64,000 nucleotides of DNA from Sphingobacteriaceae bacterium DW12 (GTDB lineage: Bacteria > Bacteroidota > Bacteroidia > Sphingobacteriales > Sphingobacteriaceae): positions 186,001 to 250,000 of the forward strand of contig JROE01000008.1 of NCBI GenBank assembly GCA_000783305.1, written 5' to 3'. The notes below the pieces were generated by a model. It was not told the DNA's origin and did not search any database. It saw only the letters and a list, made by a program, of their open reading frames with translations. Below, in pieces: positions 9,881-20,015 of this stretch; the first letter of the stretch is position 1, and every line of letters begins with the position of its first letter. The translations under genes were made by a program, and so were the position numbers.

Positions 9881-9906
9881 GCCAAAGGTGTTAGCGCACC
9901 TTTGGC
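9881..9906 (+). promoter_or_regulatory. Hairpin between fecR and receptor gene
   Basis: A perfect 10-base-pair stem: GCCAAAGGTG (9881-9890), loop TTAGCG, CACCTTTGGC (9897-9906). It follows an A-rich run and has no U-tract after it, so it may be a processing or attenuation element rather than a simple terminator. A very similar hairpin is found at the equivalent place in the third cascade (51128-51154). Confidence 0.75.
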
Positions 9907-10036
9907 GGGATGTTAAGCTTACCAATATAATGCATTCTTGAACGTCACATTAATAGATAAATTAACGTCAACAAAAGTATGAAATATTCACCGTAAATGG
10001 ATATCTCCTATTGCCGTTGAGAACCATTAATTATAT

Positions 10037-13000
10037 ATGAATTTTTATCAAATCATGCGTGTTATGAAAATCACCATGGTATTATTAACCTGCTTTTTGG
10101 TACAGGTGAGTGCTTCGTCCTATGCACAGCGTATAACGTTGGATAAGCAAAATAGCAGTATGTATGTTGTGTTGGAAGAGATCAGGAAGCAGACCAGCTA
10201 TAACTTTCTATACAACCCTGACTACTTTGGCGATATGAAACCCATAACCCTGCGTGTCAAAAATGCTACACTTGGTGAGGTTTTAAAAGCGTGTTTCCAA
10301 GGTCAAGCATACGACTATTCGATTGATGAAGGCTTTGTCATCATTACGAGAAAGGCAGGTTATGAAAAAGTTGCAAAACAACAACAAGAGCTCCGTATTA
10401 CAGGTCGTGTAGTCAACGCAAACGATAATAGGCCACTTTCAGGTGTCTCTGTTCGTATTAAGGGAGCACACACTGGAGCGTCATCCAGTGCCAATGGTCA
10501 GTTTTCGATATCCGTCTCTCCTTCAGGGGCCACTCTCGTGTTTACTTTTCTTGGATTACAAGCACAAGAAGTTGAGGTCGGATCCAACAATACTAATATT
10601 ACCGTACGAATGAAACAGGCTACAGAGACACTTGGAGAAGTTGCTGTCACCGTCCAAGCCCGACGTCGTATCAATACGGAAGCTTCGGTGCTTGAAGAAC
10701 GCAAGAAAGCAGCCATTGTACAAGATGCCATCTCGGCCCAACAGATCGAGCGTACGGCTAGCATTACGACCACACAAGCGCTTTCTCGAGTTACGGGAGT
10801 GACTGTGACCGACGACAAATATGTCGCCGTTCGGGGGCTAGGAGATCGCTCCGTCATTGGACAATTGAACGGTGTCCGTCTAGCATCCTCCGATCCGGAT
10901 AAGAGTTCTATCCCGCTAGATCTTGTACCCGCTTCCCTTCTCGATAATATTACGGTTTATAAAACTGTGACTCCCGACAAACCGGCGGATGCGGCTTCTG
11001 GCATCGTAGAGCTCAAGACCAAATCGGTACCCGATAAGATGACCTTTGAGGTCATCGCGCAGACAGGACTGAATACCAATATTGGCTTGAGTGGAGATTA
11101 CAATAGTTTTTGGAACAGTAGGATGGGGGTATTGGGAACCAAGATTAATGACAAAAATTTAACTCCAGATTTTTTAAACCTATCAACCCAATACCCTAAA
11201 GGCCTTGGGGATATTCATAATCTGATTGCAAACAGTGGATACAACCCTCAGACAAGGAAAGAAGTAGAGCGGATTAACGGGATTATGCAGGGGTTTGACC
11301 CAGTTATGACGACCAAGCACCAACGCGCTCCGCTCAACCAGCTTTACTCCGCCACCTTTGGTAATTCCTATAAACTTTTTGAAGACAAGCACACACTTGG
11401 ACTCATCCTCGGAGGAAATTACTATCGACGCACTACGGATATTTATGATGGTGCCCTTACCCAATACAGTATCTACCAAGGAGTCGTCACCGGCAACCCG
11501 GATATCTATAGTTACCGTCACATTCCCAACTACATCACACCCAATAGTCTGTACATGGGAAGATATCAAACATACAAAGAGAATACAGGTGTAGAGACAC
11601 TCAACTACGGTATGTTGGCCGGGTTGACCTATCGGTTCAGTCCTAGGCATGAAATCAGTGCACAGTATGTAGGGAGCTGGGGTGGCGAATCCACCGCCAC
11701 TAATATGAACGGTGCCTATGAATATACCGGACTTGCTGGCGATGTCTTCAGTACGATTTATTCCCTCAAGCAATCTTTTCGAGACTTGCAGACCTTCAAT
11801 TTTCAAGGCGAACACAAGTTTCTGAAATCTACCTATTCACCTCGATTAAGCTACAATCTGTCCATGTCCCAGTCTAGCCAAAATGACCCTGATTTCAGGT
11901 ATGCTTCCCTGATAGACTATGTGCCAGTAGGAGGGACTTATTATCAAAGGCCGATTATAGGGCCTCCGGGGGGGGGCAATACCGAATGGGCCTATACAGA
12001 GCATCTTTACGCCTTAAGTTCCGGATATGTGAATGGATTTGGTGCCTATGGGACCATACAGGCCGAGCCAAATGGTAGACGATGGAGAAACTTAAATGAA
12101 GACAGTTACAATCACAAAGCCGATTTCACCATTCCATTTCCTTTTTTCGGCGAAAAGCAAGAGCTGAAAACCGGCGTCAACTATCTGTACCGAGAACGTA
12201 CATTTACCGAAAATATTCTCTTTCTTCCTGGATCCAATTTCAACGATAGAGGCCGGATCACACTCCTCGACGTGGAAGGAAATCTAGACCGAATGGTAAG
12301 CAATGAAATTATTGGCGTGAAAGTACCCACCGGGGGCACCGGAGAGGGTGAAATACCAGTAGGTGGTTTTTTATACAATAGCAAAAAATCTCCAAATAAC
12401 TATAAAGGTTTCTATGAAACTAGAGCAGCTTATGCCATGCTCGATCTACAATTGCCAGAAAACATCCGATTAACAGGGGGAGTACGTGTCGAGAAAACAA
12501 ATATTCAGACCCGAGTAGATACAAAAGACGTATATGTCGATCCTAAGCTTGCTACAGTGGATGAAGATGGAAATATCCTTGTCACACCCTTCGGAGATGC
12601 CAATTCAGTTTACAAGACAAAATATGTTCCCTATTACTCCGCCAATCTCACCTATACGTTCAAGGAAGATATGAACTTCCGCTTGGCTTACAACAGTACG
12701 TTAGCTCGGCCCGAATTAAGAGAGATTACCAATGTCTTTGAATTTGATCCCTACCAAATGGGTTTAATTGTGGGTAATCGTGATCTGATCAACCAGAAAA
12801 CGCAGAACCTCGATTTTCGTTGGGAGTGGTTTCCTGATGCCGGAGAAGTATTTGCTATTTCTGCATTCGGGAAGCAAATAAACAACCAATTGGTGAAGGT
12901 ATTCAGCCTCAAAACTGAAGGCCTTGCAGCCACTTATCCCGAATTTCCAATTGTGCAATTTCAGAACGATAAGAATACCGGTAGGGTCTGGGGCTTGGAA

Positions 13001-13513
13001 TTTGAAGCAGTGAAAGATTTAAGTAAATTCTGGGGACAAAAGGATGTGCTATTTTTTGGGTCGAATCTTTTGATTGCGCAGAGCGAGATCAAAAAGTCAG
13101 AGGAAAGACTTGCTGCAAATAGGTTTATAGACCGTCATGCACCCCTTAACAGCCCTTTGTTCGAGCAGGCTCCTTATTCCATAAACGCATGGCTAAATTA
13201 TAACAATAAAAAAACGGGGACAGACCTTACCACTACTTTCAATATGGTGGGCGAGCGCTTGATTCAGATTAACCTCACAGGTGAACCAGATCTCTATACC
13301 CAGCCGGCTCCTACACTGGATTTTGTCTTTAGCCAGAAAATAGTCCCCCGGCTAATCTTTAAAGGCTATGCCAAGAATATACTCAATCCCGCTATTAAGA
13401 CTGTTTACGCTAATCCCAGTACTGGTGGTAAATGGTATGGAAATGAGTATATAAATCGTAGCTACAAGCGGGGCAGTGAAATTATGCTTGGTTTTACCTA
13501 TAACCTATTTTAA
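10037..13513 (+). CDS. TonB-dependent outer-membrane receptor with STN signalling domain
   Basis: The 1158-residue protein has a signal peptide ending near SYAQ (starts at 10055 or 10064 are also possible), an STN domain at ~32-110 (ITLDKQNSSMYVVLEEIRKQ), a carboxypeptidase-regulatory-like beta-sandwich at ~122-205 (ITGRVVNANDNRPLSGVSVR), a TonB plug at ~215-330 (LSRVTGVTVTDDKYVAVRGL) and a barrel ending in aromatic NLF. It should import a TonB-dependent ligand and signal through STN to the FecR at 8632. It lacks the SusC-type 'GYG' plug motif and no SusD follows; lipoproteins with DUF4397-like and fasciclin domains follow instead. The plug motif 'RGLGDR' resembles receptors of the FecA/CirA kind. 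The ligand is unknown. Confidence 0.9.
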   Translation: MNFYQIMRVMKITMVLLTCFLVQVSASSYAQRITLDKQNSSMYVVLEEIRKQTSYNFLYNPDYFGDMKPITLRVKNATLGEVLKACFQGQAYDYSIDEGFVIITRKAGYEKVAKQQQELRITGRVVNANDNRPLSGVSVRIKGAHTGASSSANGQFSISVSPSGATLVFTFLGLQAQEVEVGSNNTNITVRMKQATETLGEVAVTVQARRRINTEASVLEERKKAAIVQDAISAQQIERTASITTTQALSRVTGVTVTDDKYVAVRGLGDRSVIGQLNGVRLASSDPDKSSIPLDLVPASLLDNITVYKTVTPDKPADAASGIVELKTKSVPDKMTFEVIAQTGLNTNIGLSGDYNSFWNSRMGVLGTKINDKNLTPDFLNLSTQYPKGLGDIHNLIANSGYNPQTRKEVERINGIMQGFDPVMTTKHQRAPLNQLYSATFGNSYKLFEDKHTLGLILGGNYYRRTTDIYDGALTQYSIYQGVVTGNPDIYSYRHIPNYITPNSLYMGRYQTYKENTGVETLNYGMLAGLTYRFSPRHEISAQYVGSWGGESTATNMNGAYEYTGLAGDVFSTIYSLKQSFRDLQTFNFQGEHKFLKSTYSPRLSYNLSMSQSSQNDPDFRYASLIDYVPVGGTYYQRPIIGPPGGGNTEWAYTEHLYALSSGYVNGFGAYGTIQAEPNGRRWRNLNEDSYNHKADFTIPFPFFGEKQELKTGVNYLYRERTFTENILFLPGSNFNDRGRITLLDVEGNLDRMVSNEIIGVKVPTGGTGEGEIPVGGFLYNSKKSPNNYKGFYETRAAYAMLDLQLPENIRLTGGVRVEKTNIQTRVDTKDVYVDPKLATVDEDGNILVTPFGDANSVYKTKYVPYYSANLTYTFKEDMNFRLAYNSTLARPELREITNVFEFDPYQMGLIVGNRDLINQKTQNLDFRWEWFPDAGEVFAISAFGKQINNQLVKVFSLKTEGLAATYPEFPIVQFQNDKNTGRVWGLEFEAVKDLSKFWGQKDVLFFGSNLLIAQSEIKKSEERLAANRFIDRHAPLNSPLFEQAPYSINAWLNYNNKKTGTDLTTTFNMVGERLIQINLTGEPDLYTQPAPTLDFVFSQKIVPRLIFKGYAKNILNPAIKTVYANPSTGGKWYGNEYINRSYKRGSEIMLGFTYNLF

Positions 13514-13622
13514 TATGAAAGATTCATGTTTCCATAAGTACAAATATACTTGGATATACCATAGGGCCATTAAAAATCAAATCGATCTACCAATTGACGA
13601 ATCACGAAGTAATTCCATACTT

Positions 13623-15359
13623 ATGAAATATAGTAACAAAATGTTTGCGCTGTTATTCTTAGTGTTGCTAGCGTCCTGTACCAAAGACAAATTCGTTGAA
13701 AGTACCGACAATAGATACAGTACCGAAGCATTCAAAAGCTCCAATGTACGCATTGTCAACTTAGGAGGTTCCAATCAAGTAGTGGTCAATGGAGACAGCC
13801 TTACCAATTTTACGGTACGATATGGAGAGACCGATCCTTTGTCTGGTCGATATCCTGCAACCAAGTATTTTCCTGAAGATGGTCGCTTAGGGATGCTATG
13901 GAAAGTTCCACAAGACCTTCTGAATACGAATAACAAAGCTGAAATTGAGGTTACTTTTGTTTCTTATCAAGGGCTTGGATTAGGTCTACATAAAAAGTTT
14001 GAAGTGCAGGATAATGGGGCTCCGGTTGACTATTACACCCTGTTAGGGGACTATTATAATATTGGACTTCCTGAAGTAATAACAGTACCCCGAAGTATCG
14101 AATCACCAAGAAATCCGGAGAACTGCAAGATTCGGATTATAAATTTTTGTGAAAAGCCTGGACCAATCGACGAAAAGCAGGAACAAATAGAGGATTTGTT
14201 CGGGCCAGTGAGCCTTACCTGGTCAGACGGAACACCAATCAACGACAGACTCAGTCATGTTCCCGTCGGGCAAGTATCAGATTACGTCGAGATACCATAT
14301 GGAACATACCAGCTAAAGGTACTGACCGAAAATCATAGACAATTGCCCTCTTCCGGCAGTCCTACTATGGATTATATGACGTCATCGATAAGCTTCATTG
14401 AAAATAGAACGGCGGTGATTCCCACCTATCTGACCTACAGTCCCATCACTAATTTTAAACCCGGGGGAGTTTATACGGTGGTGGTCTACTCTCAGCCGTT
14501 TGAATATCCGAATCTGAACGACCCCGAGTACACCCATGATCAAATGCAGAATGGGTTCCGGATTATAGCGGATGTGGATGCGCCCGTCAACAATGCCTAT
14601 GCCCGTATCCAATTCGTAAATGCCAAAGCCGCGGATGGCGAAGTCTCCCTAAAAGTAGCGGATAAGCGTAGCAGCGTCATACCGTTTGGAAAGCACGCCG
14701 ATTACCTGACTACGGTCCACGGGAGACATCAGTTTGAAGCCTTGCATAACAATACCCTCCTTACATCGATTGATTACGAGGTGAAAGCCGGTGATAATTA
14801 TACCGTATGGCTTTACACGACCCAGGCAGGCAAAGATACCATGGTCGTGTCGCACAACAACCTTTCAGGTGTCACATTTGCTGGGGGCGCCGGCACACAA
14901 GATGGTACCTATGAAAGGCACAAGACCAGTTTTTATACAGATTTACGCTTCCTTAATCTCAATAACAGCTTCCCCTATGCAACATTTACCTCAGACAATG
15001 GAAGGCCGTTTAATAATAATGGACGTGCATTTGATGAGCGATCCACAGAGCAATTGACCCCCGGCTTTGTCCCTTCCGTCCACCCCAGCGTCAGGTTACT
15101 ACAATTGATAGGCTCCACCGCTATACAACCGCAGAAAATAATGGCTTACCACTCGACACAGTATACTACCCCCGGAAAATGGGCAGATGAGGTACCCGTA
15201 AGGACAACGAAGGACTTGATTACAAGACCAGAACTATATGATGTCAGGGGCGATATGCCGTTGATGGATATTGGTTCCTATAGTATGGCCCTGATTGGAA
15301 AACAGACCGAAGATGCACGCTACACATCAAGAATGATAATCGTTAAACACACAAAGTAA
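13623..15359 (+). CDS. Surface lipoprotein with DUF4397-like domains
   Basis: The start at 13623 is chosen because MKYSNKMFALLFLVLLASC gives a clean lipoprotein signal (Cys19), whereas the longer frame from 13476 overlaps the receptor and begins with unlike sequence. The mature 578-residue protein starts CTKDKF, a charged stretch of the kind that marks surface export in Bacteroidetes. Two or more beta-sandwich units recall DUF4397: 'NVRIVNLGGSNQVVVNGDS' early, 'CKIRIINFCEKPG' in the middle, and 'ARIQFVNAKAADGEVSLKV' with 'VKAGDNYTVWLY' later. It begins 110 bases after the receptor and is probably in the same operon. A role in ligand capture at the cell surface is inferred from position only. 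Confidence 0.75.
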   Translation: MKYSNKMFALLFLVLLASCTKDKFVESTDNRYSTEAFKSSNVRIVNLGGSNQVVVNGDSLTNFTVRYGETDPLSGRYPATKYFPEDGRLGMLWKVPQDLLNTNNKAEIEVTFVSYQGLGLGLHKKFEVQDNGAPVDYYTLLGDYYNIGLPEVITVPRSIESPRNPENCKIRIINFCEKPGPIDEKQEQIEDLFGPVSLTWSDGTPINDRLSHVPVGQVSDYVEIPYGTYQLKVLTENHRQLPSSGSPTMDYMTSSISFIENRTAVIPTYLTYSPITNFKPGGVYTVVVYSQPFEYPNLNDPEYTHDQMQNGFRIIADVDAPVNNAYARIQFVNAKAADGEVSLKVADKRSSVIPFGKHADYLTTVHGRHQFEALHNNTLLTSIDYEVKAGDNYTVWLYTTQAGKDTMVVSHNNLSGVTFAGGAGTQDGTYERHKTSFYTDLRFLNLNNSFPYATFTSDNGRPFNNNGRAFDERSTEQLTPGFVPSVHPSVRLLQLIGSTAIQPQKIMAYHSTQYTTPGKWADEVPVRTTKDLITRPELYDVRGDMPLMDIGSYSMALIGKQTEDARYTSRMIIVKHTK

Positions 15360-16549
15360 TGAAAATAAAATTTTATCTGATTACACTGTTTTTCACTATA
15401 GGTATCCTCTTGCCTTCCTGTACGAAAATCGAGTATCACGAAGTCGAGAGTCCAGCTTATTTACGGGTGTTCAATAACCTCAACTATGAAGTTAATCTTG
15501 GCGATAAAGAGCTCTTGGTTCCATATTTGACCATGCTTATCGATCCCGAGTTCGACGAAAATGGCATTCCTGTAAATGCCGCAATAGTGGGTGATTTCTT
15601 AGATAAGCGAGTTCGGTATGCAGCTCCCTATCCTACGCACAGTGCAGGAAGCACAAAGCGCAATAATCCCGAATACCCGGGTAAGGAAAATGTGCTGGTT
15701 GGCCCGATTCTGAATGGATTCGATCTTTCAAGCTGGGCGCAGATACCGTCTGGTTCCCACCGAATTGTTTTTTACTTTAGACCCGTCAATGACATTCCCT
15801 TTTTTCAACTGACCGACGATTTAAAGCAGCATATTGCTATTGAAGGAACCTATGATTTGAAAGAAAGGGATATCTATACCTTGCACGTGGTCCAAAAAGA
15901 TTTCCAAACCAAAGAGAATGGGCTACTACTACGTAAGGAAAACTTTCAGAACCTGCCTTTTTCGGACTCGTTAGTATACGTTAATTTCTACAATATGAGT
16001 GCCAAAGGCTTTCTGGAATCCGAAGATAGGAAGCCCGCCGGAATGGTAACACTTAGTGCTGGGATGAAGGACGAGATGAATGTGTATTTATCACTTTATC
16101 CACAAGAAGCAACGTTGTATAATAGTACAACAGCTTTGCCCGGTTTCTATGCTCGATTCCTCCAACCCATTTATCGGAATACGGAAGAGGCGACTGTGAG
16201 CCCCTATTTTAACTTTCCTCTCTTTGCAGATAACACTAAAACTATCAGCACCAATATGATGCAGAATATCACCTTTTTGGCTCCGGGATTGAATTTTATA
16301 GATATGGGCATTGGAGGAAATACGATGCCTAAAGGATTGGCTTCCCACCTTACTTTTTATGGCTTAAATGAGTTGGTAGCTCTTCCTGGTAGGGTCAATT
16401 CTGCTCGCTTTCCGAGTATGTTTATCAATACGCATTCAGGGGTCTATAATCCTAAATCATTTCCTGCAATAAACACCATTGAGGTGGTGAATGGAGAAGC
16501 CTACCTCATGACTATTCAACGTAAGTTCGATCCACCAATCTATAAATAA
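15359..16549 (+). CDS. Uncharacterised lipoprotein of the receptor-fasciclin operon
   Basis: The ATG overlaps the previous stop (TAATG), a sign of translational coupling. The 396-residue product has a lipoprotein signal with Cys21 (TIGILLPSC) followed by TKIEYHEVE. The opening 'AYLRVFNNLNYEVNLGDKE' resembles the start of the DUF4397-like units in the preceding gene, but I cannot assign a family. It has no transmembrane helix beyond the signal. It sits between the DUF4397-like lipoprotein and the fasciclin proteins and is probably one of the surface subunits of the same complex. Confidence 0.7.
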   Translation: MKIKFYLITLFFTIGILLPSCTKIEYHEVESPAYLRVFNNLNYEVNLGDKELLVPYLTMLIDPEFDENGIPVNAAIVGDFLDKRVRYAAPYPTHSAGSTKRNNPEYPGKENVLVGPILNGFDLSSWAQIPSGSHRIVFYFRPVNDIPFFQLTDDLKQHIAIEGTYDLKERDIYTLHVVQKDFQTKENGLLLRKENFQNLPFSDSLVYVNFYNMSAKGFLESEDRKPAGMVTLSAGMKDEMNVYLSLYPQEATLYNSTTALPGFYARFLQPIYRNTEEATVSPYFNFPLFADNTKTISTNMMQNITFLAPGLNFIDMGIGGNTMPKGLASHLTFYGLNELVALPGRVNSARFPSMFINTHSGVYNPKSFPAINTIEVVNGEAYLMTIQRKFDPPIYK

Positions 16550-16556
16550 CAACGTC

Positions 16557-17588
16557 ATGCAAATAAAAAGAATAAACAAATATCTCCTTTTTCTCCTTGC
16601 TTTGGTACTATTACAAGCCTGTAACCATGACGATTTTCTGGTATATGAAGAGAATACGGAGACTAGGAATGTCGGAGACTATATCGGAAACAATTTTGAC
16701 CTGAGCTTGTTTTATGCAGCCTTGGAAAAAACAGGAATTTTGAAAGAGATTACAATCGACCAAAAAGTAACCGTTTTTGCGCCTACCAACGCTGCATTCA
16801 ATGCGTTAGGAATATACCGCGCTTCGGATTTTGACAAGCTCGACCAAGACAGCTTAAAAACAATGATCCAATTTCATGTACTCGACAGGGTGCTGTCTAG
16901 TGACGATATCCCCGTTAAGACGCTCGAAGCTAGATATCCAAACCTGGCCGGGAAGGATTTAATAGTTTCAAAATATAGTGGCACCAATGAGTGGGATAAG
17001 ACCAAGATATTTGTCAACGGCGCCGAAGCTGTCAGGTTCGACATCACATTGACCAACGGCATATTGAACATTGTTAATGCCTGCTTCAAATATCGCCAAG
17101 GGACTGTTCAGGATTTCCTCTCCGAAAGACGTGAATACTCCACATTTGTGGCGGCCCTTAAGAAATTCGGTTATTGGGAGAGACTTGCCGGAGGCGAATG
17201 GTCAGTAGTAGCTCCGGACAATAAAGCCTTTGAAAATGACGGGATCACGCCCGATAGTATTGACCGCATGCAACCCGCAAAATTTTACAACCGCTTTATG
17301 GGCGTCTACCTGTTCGATACTCGTGTTTTTCTCACAGACCTCGATTTGGCAAAGCAATCGTTGGCGCCTCCAATAGAAGGAGATGCGAGGATGAGTCGAG
17401 GCATTTTCTACAATGTGGATATCCGCTGGTTTGCCGTAAGTACACAAGAAGCAGGTCAGTATGGCCGGTTCACGCCGCTATCCAAACATAATAAGGTAAA
17501 TTATCTCACAGACAATGGTACGGTACACAATATCGAGAAATTATTGTTTCGCCCAGATGAAGCCATTTTACCAAACACTGAAAATTAA
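16557..17588 (+). CDS. Fasciclin (FAS1) domain lipoprotein, first of three
   Basis: The 343-residue protein has a lipobox (LVLLQAC, Cys22) followed by NHDD, a charged surface-export-like stretch. Two FAS1 domains follow. The first, ~38-185, has the H1-type motif VTVFAPTNAAFNALG and the H2-like segment LTNGILNIVNACF. The second, ~190-335, has WSVVAPDNKAFENDG and ends with NGTVHNIEKLLF. FAS1 domains bind protein or glycan partners and mediate adhesion. The gene starts 7 bases after its predecessor in the receptor operon. Its two paralogues follow directly, which indicates local gene duplication and divergence. Confidence 0.88.
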   Translation: MQIKRINKYLLFLLALVLLQACNHDDFLVYEENTETRNVGDYIGNNFDLSLFYAALEKTGILKEITIDQKVTVFAPTNAAFNALGIYRASDFDKLDQDSLKTMIQFHVLDRVLSSDDIPVKTLEARYPNLAGKDLIVSKYSGTNEWDKTKIFVNGAEAVRFDITLTNGILNIVNACFKYRQGTVQDFLSERREYSTFVAALKKFGYWERLAGGEWSVVAPDNKAFENDGITPDSIDRMQPAKFYNRFMGVYLFDTRVFLTDLDLAKQSLAPPIEGDARMSRGIFYNVDIRWFAVSTQEAGQYGRFTPLSKHNKVNYLTDNGTVHNIEKLLFRPDEAILPNTEN

Positions 17589-17623
17589 ATCGTGTCATCA
17601 CCATTGAAAAAACAATTTTACAA

Positions 17624-18901
17624 ATGAAAAAAATTATTCCCATACTGTTACTTTTTGCCGTAATCATATCCTGCAAACAGGAGGAATACATGCCCGATCC
17701 CTACGGGGAGAAGGTTTCGTATGAAGAGACGGATAAAAAGAGCCTAGACGCCCTGTTGACGGATTCTAAGAGCTCACTATTCAAATTGGCTTTGGATGGC
17801 AGTACAGTACACACACTCTTGAGCACCAAGTGGAAGCATATTCCGCTTACTTTTTTGGTTCCCTCTGATGCGGCTTTTACCGAGGCCGGTTTTACACCGG
17901 AAAAGTTGAAAAATATGAATACCACAGATTTGGATTCGATTATCCTGTACCACGTGCTTTCGGAAAAAGTAGATACCGCAAATGTACGATCGACCTATGG
18001 AAACATCCGGATAAAATCCATATTGGAGAATAAAAATCTCAAACTGGGGGGAAGATATTCCTCACAAGCATATACTTATTCACATTATTTTTCCATCACG
18101 GACAATAAAGTACTGATTAATGGAAGGATTGTCGGGGATTATAAAATAAGTCAGGCTGCCGAGGGAGATGTCATTTTTATAGATAGTTTTCTTAAAAAGC
18201 CCGAAAAGACGCTTTGGCAGACTATGAAAGAAGATAGCAGGCTTTCTATGTTTATGGAAATAGTAGAAGCCAATGATGAGTTATATGGACAAAGTTTTTA
18301 TTATGACGAAGAGCCGTGGGGTACATATGCCATGGAGGAAGCAGTCATGAGACCCCAACTAGATGTCACTGTTGATGAATATAATCCAAGCAATGTTTTT
18401 ATCAGCGGGTCGACCTCAATTTTCGCTCCTACAAACGAAGCCTTTATTAAGGCGGGGTACACTACTGCTACAGAATTTATTCAATTAAATGATGCTCATT
18501 GGAAATATAGGGGTGAGTTCTTGACGTTCGCGGGTGGAGCACCATATAACTATCGGACCTTTCATAAGACAGACTCTGTCCTTACCTACCACCACGGTTG
18601 GGCTCAGCGATACTATCCCACCGATGGGGGAGGAGGAGGATTTTCCACTGTCTTTTTCTCCAATGACTTAAAGGACGAGTACCTAGGTAATTATATTTTG
18701 CAGTTGGAAACAGGAAGTCCCAATAGCCAACCCCGGATGACATGTCCCTACACCTTTTCCTATGAAAACGGGAAGAAAAAAATGAGACTAAAAAATGCCA
18801 AGCAAGGAACCGAGGCGGCCACTATAGTAGAGCAGGATATATTGACACTTAATGGACCGCTGTACATTGTGGATCGGTTGTTCATACCCAATCATTTTTA
18901 A
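17624..18901 (+). CDS. Fasciclin (FAS1) domain lipoprotein, second of three
   Basis: The 425-residue lipoprotein has Cys17 in AVIISC followed by KQEE, again a charged stretch. The first FAS1 domain, ~30-190, contains LTFLVPSDAAFTEAGFTPEK and 'YHVLSEKVDTANV'. The second, ~195-425, contains TSIFAPTNEAFIKAGY and ends with LNGPLYIVDRLFIP. The second domain is enlarged by an insert with a run of five glycines (DGGGGGFSTVFFS, residues ~328-340) that the paralogues lack. It is the longest of the three fasciclin genes. A binding or structural role at the surface is inferred from the family; the partner is unknown. Confidence 0.87.
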   Translation: MKKIIPILLLFAVIISCKQEEYMPDPYGEKVSYEETDKKSLDALLTDSKSSLFKLALDGSTVHTLLSTKWKHIPLTFLVPSDAAFTEAGFTPEKLKNMNTTDLDSIILYHVLSEKVDTANVRSTYGNIRIKSILENKNLKLGGRYSSQAYTYSHYFSITDNKVLINGRIVGDYKISQAAEGDVIFIDSFLKKPEKTLWQTMKEDSRLSMFMEIVEANDELYGQSFYYDEEPWGTYAMEEAVMRPQLDVTVDEYNPSNVFISGSTSIFAPTNEAFIKAGYTTATEFIQLNDAHWKYRGEFLTFAGGAPYNYRTFHKTDSVLTYHHGWAQRYYPTDGGGGGFSTVFFSNDLKDEYLGNYILQLETGSPNSQPRMTCPYTFSYENGKKKMRLKNAKQGTEAATIVEQDILTLNGPLYIVDRLFIPNHF

Positions 18902-18911
18902 ACCCTTTGTG

Positions 18912-19886
18912 ATGCAAAATATACTAAAATACCTGTTAGTTGCCGTATTCTTCCTGACATTTGTAGCCTGTGAAGATGATGAGACAAACCGTTATTCTTT
19001 CGATGCCAACCTGATCAGTATGATCATTTCTGATAATGCAAACCTATCGAAACTCAATGCAGCCAATAAACGCACTGAATTGTCCGACATGCTGCTCAAA
19101 GAGGGACCTTTTACTCAGCTCGCCCCTTCAGATGATGCCTTTACGATTGACGTCAATTCCACTGGTCTGAACCGATTGACCAAAATCATGCAGTATCACG
19201 TACTCAACGGGGTTTATGACTTCAATAAGATTCCTTTTCAGTTTAATCAGGAGATTTACTCCTACACCGGAGGGAAGATGTTTGTTACCAAATGGGTTAA
19301 AGATGTGGATACAGTAATCACCATCAATGGTGCCGTTGTTACTCCGGTAATGAAAGACGCCAACAACGGCAAGATCCAAGTCATCAATCAGTTGCTCGAG
19401 CCCTATCTTTTCGACTATCTGAGCGATGCGATAAGTAACGAGTACGATATCACCTTGTTCAATCATGTGCTAGAACGCGTGGCCGACGTCAAAAGCTTGC
19501 TGCAAAAGCAGGGCGCCTATACAGTCTATGCCCCCAGTAATGCCGCTATGGTAAAATATGGGTATAGTACATTAGAAATCATCAACCAAAAGCCAGTCGA
19601 AGAACTGGAGAAACTGTTGAGATACCACATTGTACCAGATAGACGATTTGTTTATGACTATGTACTGACAACGCCTACCAATGGTAATTCCAATGTAAAG
19701 ACAACAGAAACTATGTTGGATGGCGACAACCTCAGCATAACCTTAGTCTTCAATTCCGGAACGGGTCTTTACAGTAAAATAACGCTTTTAGGTATACGCA
19801 ACACCACCGAAACAAATCTAATCAGGGAAAATGTATTAGCCGGCAATGGGGTACTGCATATTATTGATCAAGTGCTTTTAAATTAA
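18912..19886 (+). CDS. Fasciclin (FAS1) domain lipoprotein, third of three
   Basis: The start at 18912 gives a proper lipoprotein signal (MQNILKYLLVAVFFLTFVAC, Cys20) followed by EDDE; the longer frame from 18852 would overlap the previous gene and hide the signal. The mature 324-residue form has two FAS1 domains. The first, ~28-170, has GPFTQLAPSDDAFTIDVNS and 'MQYHVLNGVYDFNKIP'. The second, ~175-324, has GAYTVYAPSNAAMVKYGY and ends with GNGVLHIIDQVLL. It follows the second paralogue by 10 bases. Function is as for the paralogues and inferred only. Confidence 0.87.
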   Translation: MQNILKYLLVAVFFLTFVACEDDETNRYSFDANLISMIISDNANLSKLNAANKRTELSDMLLKEGPFTQLAPSDDAFTIDVNSTGLNRLTKIMQYHVLNGVYDFNKIPFQFNQEIYSYTGGKMFVTKWVKDVDTVITINGAVVTPVMKDANNGKIQVINQLLEPYLFDYLSDAISNEYDITLFNHVLERVADVKSLLQKQGAYTVYAPSNAAMVKYGYSTLEIINQKPVEELEKLLRYHIVPDRRFVYDYVLTTPTNGNSNVKTTETMLDGDNLSITLVFNSGTGLYSKITLLGIRNTTETNLIRENVLAGNGVLHIIDQVLLN

Positions 19887-20015
19887 ATGTAGAACAAGTA
19901 TTCTATTGATTGAACACGCCCAAATAATCTATTCAAATGAAATACTCATGTAGAGCGACGTACAAACTCCAGGGGTATTCCATATATGATAGATAAAAAA
20001 GCAAATTATACACAT

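Noticed and set aside
11183..11815. 210-residue minus-strand open frame inside the TonB receptor
   Set aside because: The plus strand encodes a continuous receptor barrel here, and the antisense product shows no domain or leader.
13476..13622. Longer N-terminus for the DUF4397-like lipoprotein
   Set aside because: The added 49 residues overlap the receptor gene and would bury the lipoprotein signal that starts at 13623.
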